Positions 26,805 through 29,875 of a DNA stretch of 29,875 bases are shown piece by piece. The notes under the pieces were generated by a model that saw nothing but the letters and a program-made list of their open reading frames with translations, was not told the origin of the DNA and ran no database searches. The stretch comes from Chrysochromulina tobinii (lineage: Eukaryota > Haptophyta > Prymnesiales > Chrysochromulinaceae): assembly GCA_001275005.1 (NCBI GenBank), contig JWZX01002557.1:1-29875 (forward strand), written 5' to 3'. Every line of letters starts with the position of its first letter. Position 1 is the first letter of the stretch. Both the position numbers and the translations under genes were made by a program.

Positions 26805-26952
26805 GGCGGACGATACTCGGACGATACGGAAATTTCAGGGAAGTCCCGTTTTCCATTCGAGAGTTTGTCTATTGCCCTTGCGATGTGAGATTTCGAAAAC
26901 TGTTAATGAATGGTGATTGCGGAAAAGGGATCGCGAAGAGTTGAGGCGAAAA
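26805..26952. promoter_or_regulatory. Short bidirectional promoter between TLC and GT2 genes
   Basis: 148 bp, AT-richer than the flanks, with CGGACGATAC twice (26807-26816 and 26818-26827) next to the TLC start. No TATA box is obvious. Confidence 0.45.
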
Positions 26953-29644
26953 ATGCTGCATCTCATCGCAGCGACGATGCTGGCGCAGCAGCCGGCACAT
27001 GGGCCACGGCGGGACTTGGCCATGGCCGCGATGCAGCTGAAGCGGCCACCGCCGCCATCACATCCAGCCTCGCCGCCGCCATTCCCGCCTCCATCGGAAC
27101 ACAGCTGGTGGAACTGGCGAGAATGGCGGCCCTCGCCACCCCCGCCCCTGTTGCCGCCGCCTCCGTCGCCATCGCCGCCGCCGCCGCCGTCGCCCGCCGC
27201 CGCACTCCCGCCCTCTCCGCCGCCGCCTCCCTCGCCACAATCACCACCCCGGCCTCATCCCCCACCTCACCCCCCGCCACCGCAACCCTCCCTTTTTGCC
27301 GACATTACGGGGGCAGCGCAAGCTCTGGCCGCCACTGCGGCTCACGCTGCCACCGCGGCACACGGCTCCTACACGGCACATGGCTCGCCGCCGCGCCCCG
27401 CGCCGCCGAATTCTCGCTCACACGGTGCGCCGCCGCATCCACGCCCATCGCCGCCACATCCTCACCCACATGGCTTGAGCGCGGCACACGGCTCCCACGC
27501 CACCACGCGGCACCCGCCTCCACGTCCTCCACACTTGCCATTCCCTCCCGGGAGACCACCGCCACCGCCACGTCCACTGCCGCCACCGCCACGCCCATTC
27601 CCTCCCGGACGAGCACCGCCACTGGCCAAGGGCATCGAGAAGCTGATGATCTCGATTGCGAGCACAAATCCCCAGCTGCACAACGTGTTCGACGCCAAGA
27701 CGCGCCCCGAGTGGCTCTCCCGCACTCTGAGCTCCATCGGCGTGGAGAAGCTTGTGGATGATGCGCTCTGCTACACGCTCGCCTGGTCGTGCCCGGAACC
27801 GCCCAAATTTTTTGAGTCGACGGTGGGCATCATCTACTTTTGGATGCTCGTGTTCGCCAACGTCTTCGTGCTCGTGTTGCTCGTCTCCGTCGTGGGAGCG
27901 CTGATCAGGCACCTGCGCGACCCCTCGCTGAAGGTGCTCTCAGAGCACCGCGACGAGATCGCTGCCGTGAGCCTCACGGTGCTCGTGCCGTGCTACCTTC
28001 CCAACGAGCAACCGATTATCCTTGAGACGATTAGGTATATCATCGAGAAGATCGAGTACGACTTCCCATTCACGCTGATCGTGTGCTACAACACGCCGAA
28101 GCCGATGGAGTTCGAGAAGACGCTCGCCAAGCTGGACGGCACCGTCTTCCCCAACGGGCGGTCGCTCAGGGTGCTCAACGTCAAGGGTTCGATCTCGAAG
28201 GCGGAGAACCTCTGATGACCTCTGATGACCTCTGATGACCTCTGATGACCTCTGATGACCTCTGATGACCTATTGATTGCCTCCTTCATCAGGTTCGATC
28301 TCGAAGGCGGAGAACCTCAACGCGGCGCTCGACATTGTCGACACCGAGAATCTGGTCATCTACGACGCGGATCACCACCCGGAGCCGGATAGCCTGCTGA
28401 TCGCCTCCGCGGCGATGCGCACGCACGGCGCCTCCTGCATCCAGGGCTCTACCTTCCTGCGCTCACGCCCCACGCTGCTCGCCGCGTACATCAACGCAGA
28501 GTTCTTCGTGACGCACTTCGTCTTCTTCCCGGCCATGCAGTTCGCCACGTCGATGGGAGTCTTTGGCGGCTCGAATGCGCTGTGGAAGACGGAGGCGCTG
28601 CGTGGCTACCAGTTCCGGCGCGACATGCAGACGGAGGACATTGACCTGTCGGCGCGCGCGCTCATCGACGGCAAAGTCCACATTCGATTCGAACCGCGCT
28701 GCCGGTCGGGCGAGTTGCCGCCCTCGTCCTTTGTCGCTCTCTACCATCAGAGGTTGCGATGGGCGCTCGGGTGGGATCAGGTGACGCTGCAGCACATGTC
28801 GTCGATCTGGAGCGCAACACGCATCGGCTGCTGCCGAAAGCTCGGGCTCACGTACATCCTGCCGCTGCGCTGGGGCATTCTCTTCTCCGCCACGCTGAAC
28901 GCGATCTTGACGCCCGTCATCGGCTTCTGGTATTACGAGACGACGGGCGGCTCCCTAGGGTTGCCGATCGACGCATGCATCATGCTGTCGATGACGTGCT
29001 TCTTCACCGTCTGCACCGTCGTCGCCATCAACATGGTTCTGTACGAGCCCGTCCGCCGCTGGCCCGCGGTCATTCTATTTCAAGCGACCGGCTCGCTCTA
29101 CATTGGCTGGCAGATCCTCCTCGTGCTCGTCTCGCTCTTCAAGATCTACCTGAAGAGCGACGGCGAGTGGGTCGTCACCACGCGTGAGCAGTCCGGCCAG
29201 CAGCCTTCGCCCTCGCAGCCCTCGCGATGGCCATCGCAAAAGTCCGCGGACGTGTCGGCAAGGGTGAGCCCTCCTCTATCGGACACTTCCGAGGGCGACA
29301 CATCGGATACGTCAGAGAGCTCCGAGCGATCTCCACCGCAGACGCCGGAGCCGCCGGACAGGGCGGTGGCCGTGGCCGAGCCGGAGACCGCGTTATGTCG
29401 AGCTGCGGACCGAGAGACACGAGACACACGAGACACACGAGACACACGAGACACACGAGACACACGAGACACACGAGAGACTCGGCATCTACTGGTAGTC
29501 GAGCCCGTGCGCCTGCCCTCGCCCATCATCCAGGCGGCCTTCGGCAACCTGTACCAGCCGGCGCGTGTGGACTTGCAACCGGACTCGCCAGTCGTGTTGC
29601 GCCGCCCTACGACAACAAGGTATAGCGAGCTCGACATGGTATGA
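26953..29644 (+). CDS. Membrane-bound GT2 family glycosyltransferase (cellulose/hyaluronan synthase superfamily), two exons
   Basis: Exons 26953-28186 and 28293-29644, 861 aa from ATG 26953 (upstream only a TTG). Residues about 30-220 are a Pro-rich, SPPPP-type segment with His repeats. One membrane helix (about 291-318, IIYFWMLVFANVFVLVLLVS) precedes the catalytic domain: VPCYLPNE (345-352), DAD (436-438, the metal/UDP-sugar DxD), TED (525-527, catalytic base) and QRLRW (564-568), the signature of processive GT2 synthases. Three or so C-terminal helices follow (YILPLRWGILFSATLNAILT, MTCFFTVCTVVAINMVLYEP, LYIGWQILLVLVSLFKIYL), then a disordered tail with a DTR repeat. It should polymerise or transfer sugars from nucleotide donors across the plasma or Golgi membrane. 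The product (cellulose, glucan, hyaluronan-like) cannot be read off. If the intron is retained, translation stops within 10 codons. Confidence 0.85.
28187..28292 (+). other. GT2 intron: exon copy plus six 10-bp repeats
   Basis: Donor AAGG|GTTCGATC and acceptor CTTCATCAG (ending at 28292), phase 1, 106 nt. The first 26 nt of the intron are identical to the first 26 nt of exon 2. TCTGATGACC then repeats exactly six times (28211-28270), followed by a T/C-rich acceptor region. Confidence 0.85.
29415..29478 (+). repeat. 9-bp coding repeat GAGACACAC in the GT2 tail
   Basis: About six in-frame copies encode a DTR tripeptide repeat, ending ETRHL. Confidence 0.85.
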
Positions 29645-29875
29645 CACGCGGCGCAAGCAAGATTGCAGACAGATTTAGGAGCCAAGTGCAGGATGAATGC
29701 TTGCGTGCATGCCCATGAAGATGAAAACACGACTCACGCGAGAGAGGATTCGCCACGAGTTGCAGATGTGAGATGACACATACGCATGCCAATGGGTAGG
29801 TACCACTTGTCGAGGACCGACAGGGGGGCGCGTTCTGGAAGGGGTATTCAAGTTGCCCCTTAGCCCGCCGCAGGC
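29645..29875. other. 3' flank of the GT2 gene; nothing recognised
   Basis: Moderate GC with no convincing open frame. It probably includes the GT2 3' untranslated region. No canonical AATAAA is visible. Confidence 0.4.

Noticed and set aside
26910-27761. Plus-strand Ala/Ser/Thr-rich frame overlapping the GT2 N terminus
   Set aside because: It is a shifted reading of the Pro-rich GT2 segment. It ends before the catalytic domain and has no motif.
28211-28270. CRISPR-like repeat array
   Set aside because: The repeats are contiguous 10-mers without spacers, and the setting is a eukaryotic intron.

Overview
The window looks like nuclear DNA of a GC-rich protist with a secondary plastid. A haptophyte (Emiliania, Chrysochromulina or Prymnesium type) is the best guess. 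Reasons: short GT-AG introns interrupt recognisable eukaryotic protein families; coding regions are very GC-rich with proline, glycine and alanine homopolymers; one gene has a signal peptide followed by a transit-like stretch, as expected for plastid import across extra membranes; and a cysteine-rich module (W..C...C..C.RC...S.S....CSW..C) resembles one I recall from haptophyte proteins. Genus is inference; a pelagophyte or dinoflagellate relative is not excluded. I see no rRNA, tRNA, CRISPR array, transposase or viral gene.

Layout. 1-2501 (+): 3' part of a proline/serine-rich protein of unknown function. 2682-6569 (+): DEAH-box RNA helicase with a SAM-like domain and Gly-rich tail. 6818-9946 (-): HAD phosphatase core inside a long disordered protein. 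10082-11301 (-): GT29 sialyltransferase-like enzyme, two exons. 11532-12749 (+): TPR protein. 13342-13839 (+): small ORF cut in two by one TGA that lies in a perfect palindrome. 14344-16445 (-): Cys-rich module plus GDS-motif SGNH/PC-esterase-like hydrolase, probably three exons. 16773-19376 (+): orphan type II membrane protein. 19552-24456 (+): large ADP-ribosyltransferase-fold protein read in three successive frames. 24721-25416 (+): plastid-targeted DUF3110 protein. 25672-26804 (-): TLC-domain membrane protein, two exons. 26953-29644 (+): membrane GT2 glycosyltransferase, two exons.

Genes are not in operons. Two divergent pairs (GT29/TPR; TLC/GT2) share spacers of 150-230 bp, and a third (esterase/type II membrane protein) shares about 330 bp. 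Several products (GT29, GT2, the esterase-like protein, the type II protein, the TLC protein) point to the secretory pathway, membrane or cell-surface glycans, but nothing proves a common pathway.

The most striking structure is in the introns. Three well-supported introns (GT29, TLC, GT2) each consist largely of tandem repeats. The GT2 intron begins with a 27-bp exact copy of the start of the following exon, the footprint expected of a recent intron born by duplication. Other points are two short palindromic motifs confined to spacers (TACATGTA four times; GCATGCAA-type), an ADP-ribosyltransferase lacking the second Glu of its ExE motif, and a GT29 enzyme with changed catalytic motifs.

Starts given here are ATG codons. 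Several long open frames begin upstream at GTG or TTG, which I did not use. Intron coordinates were worked out by eye from GT/AG sites and frame continuity.
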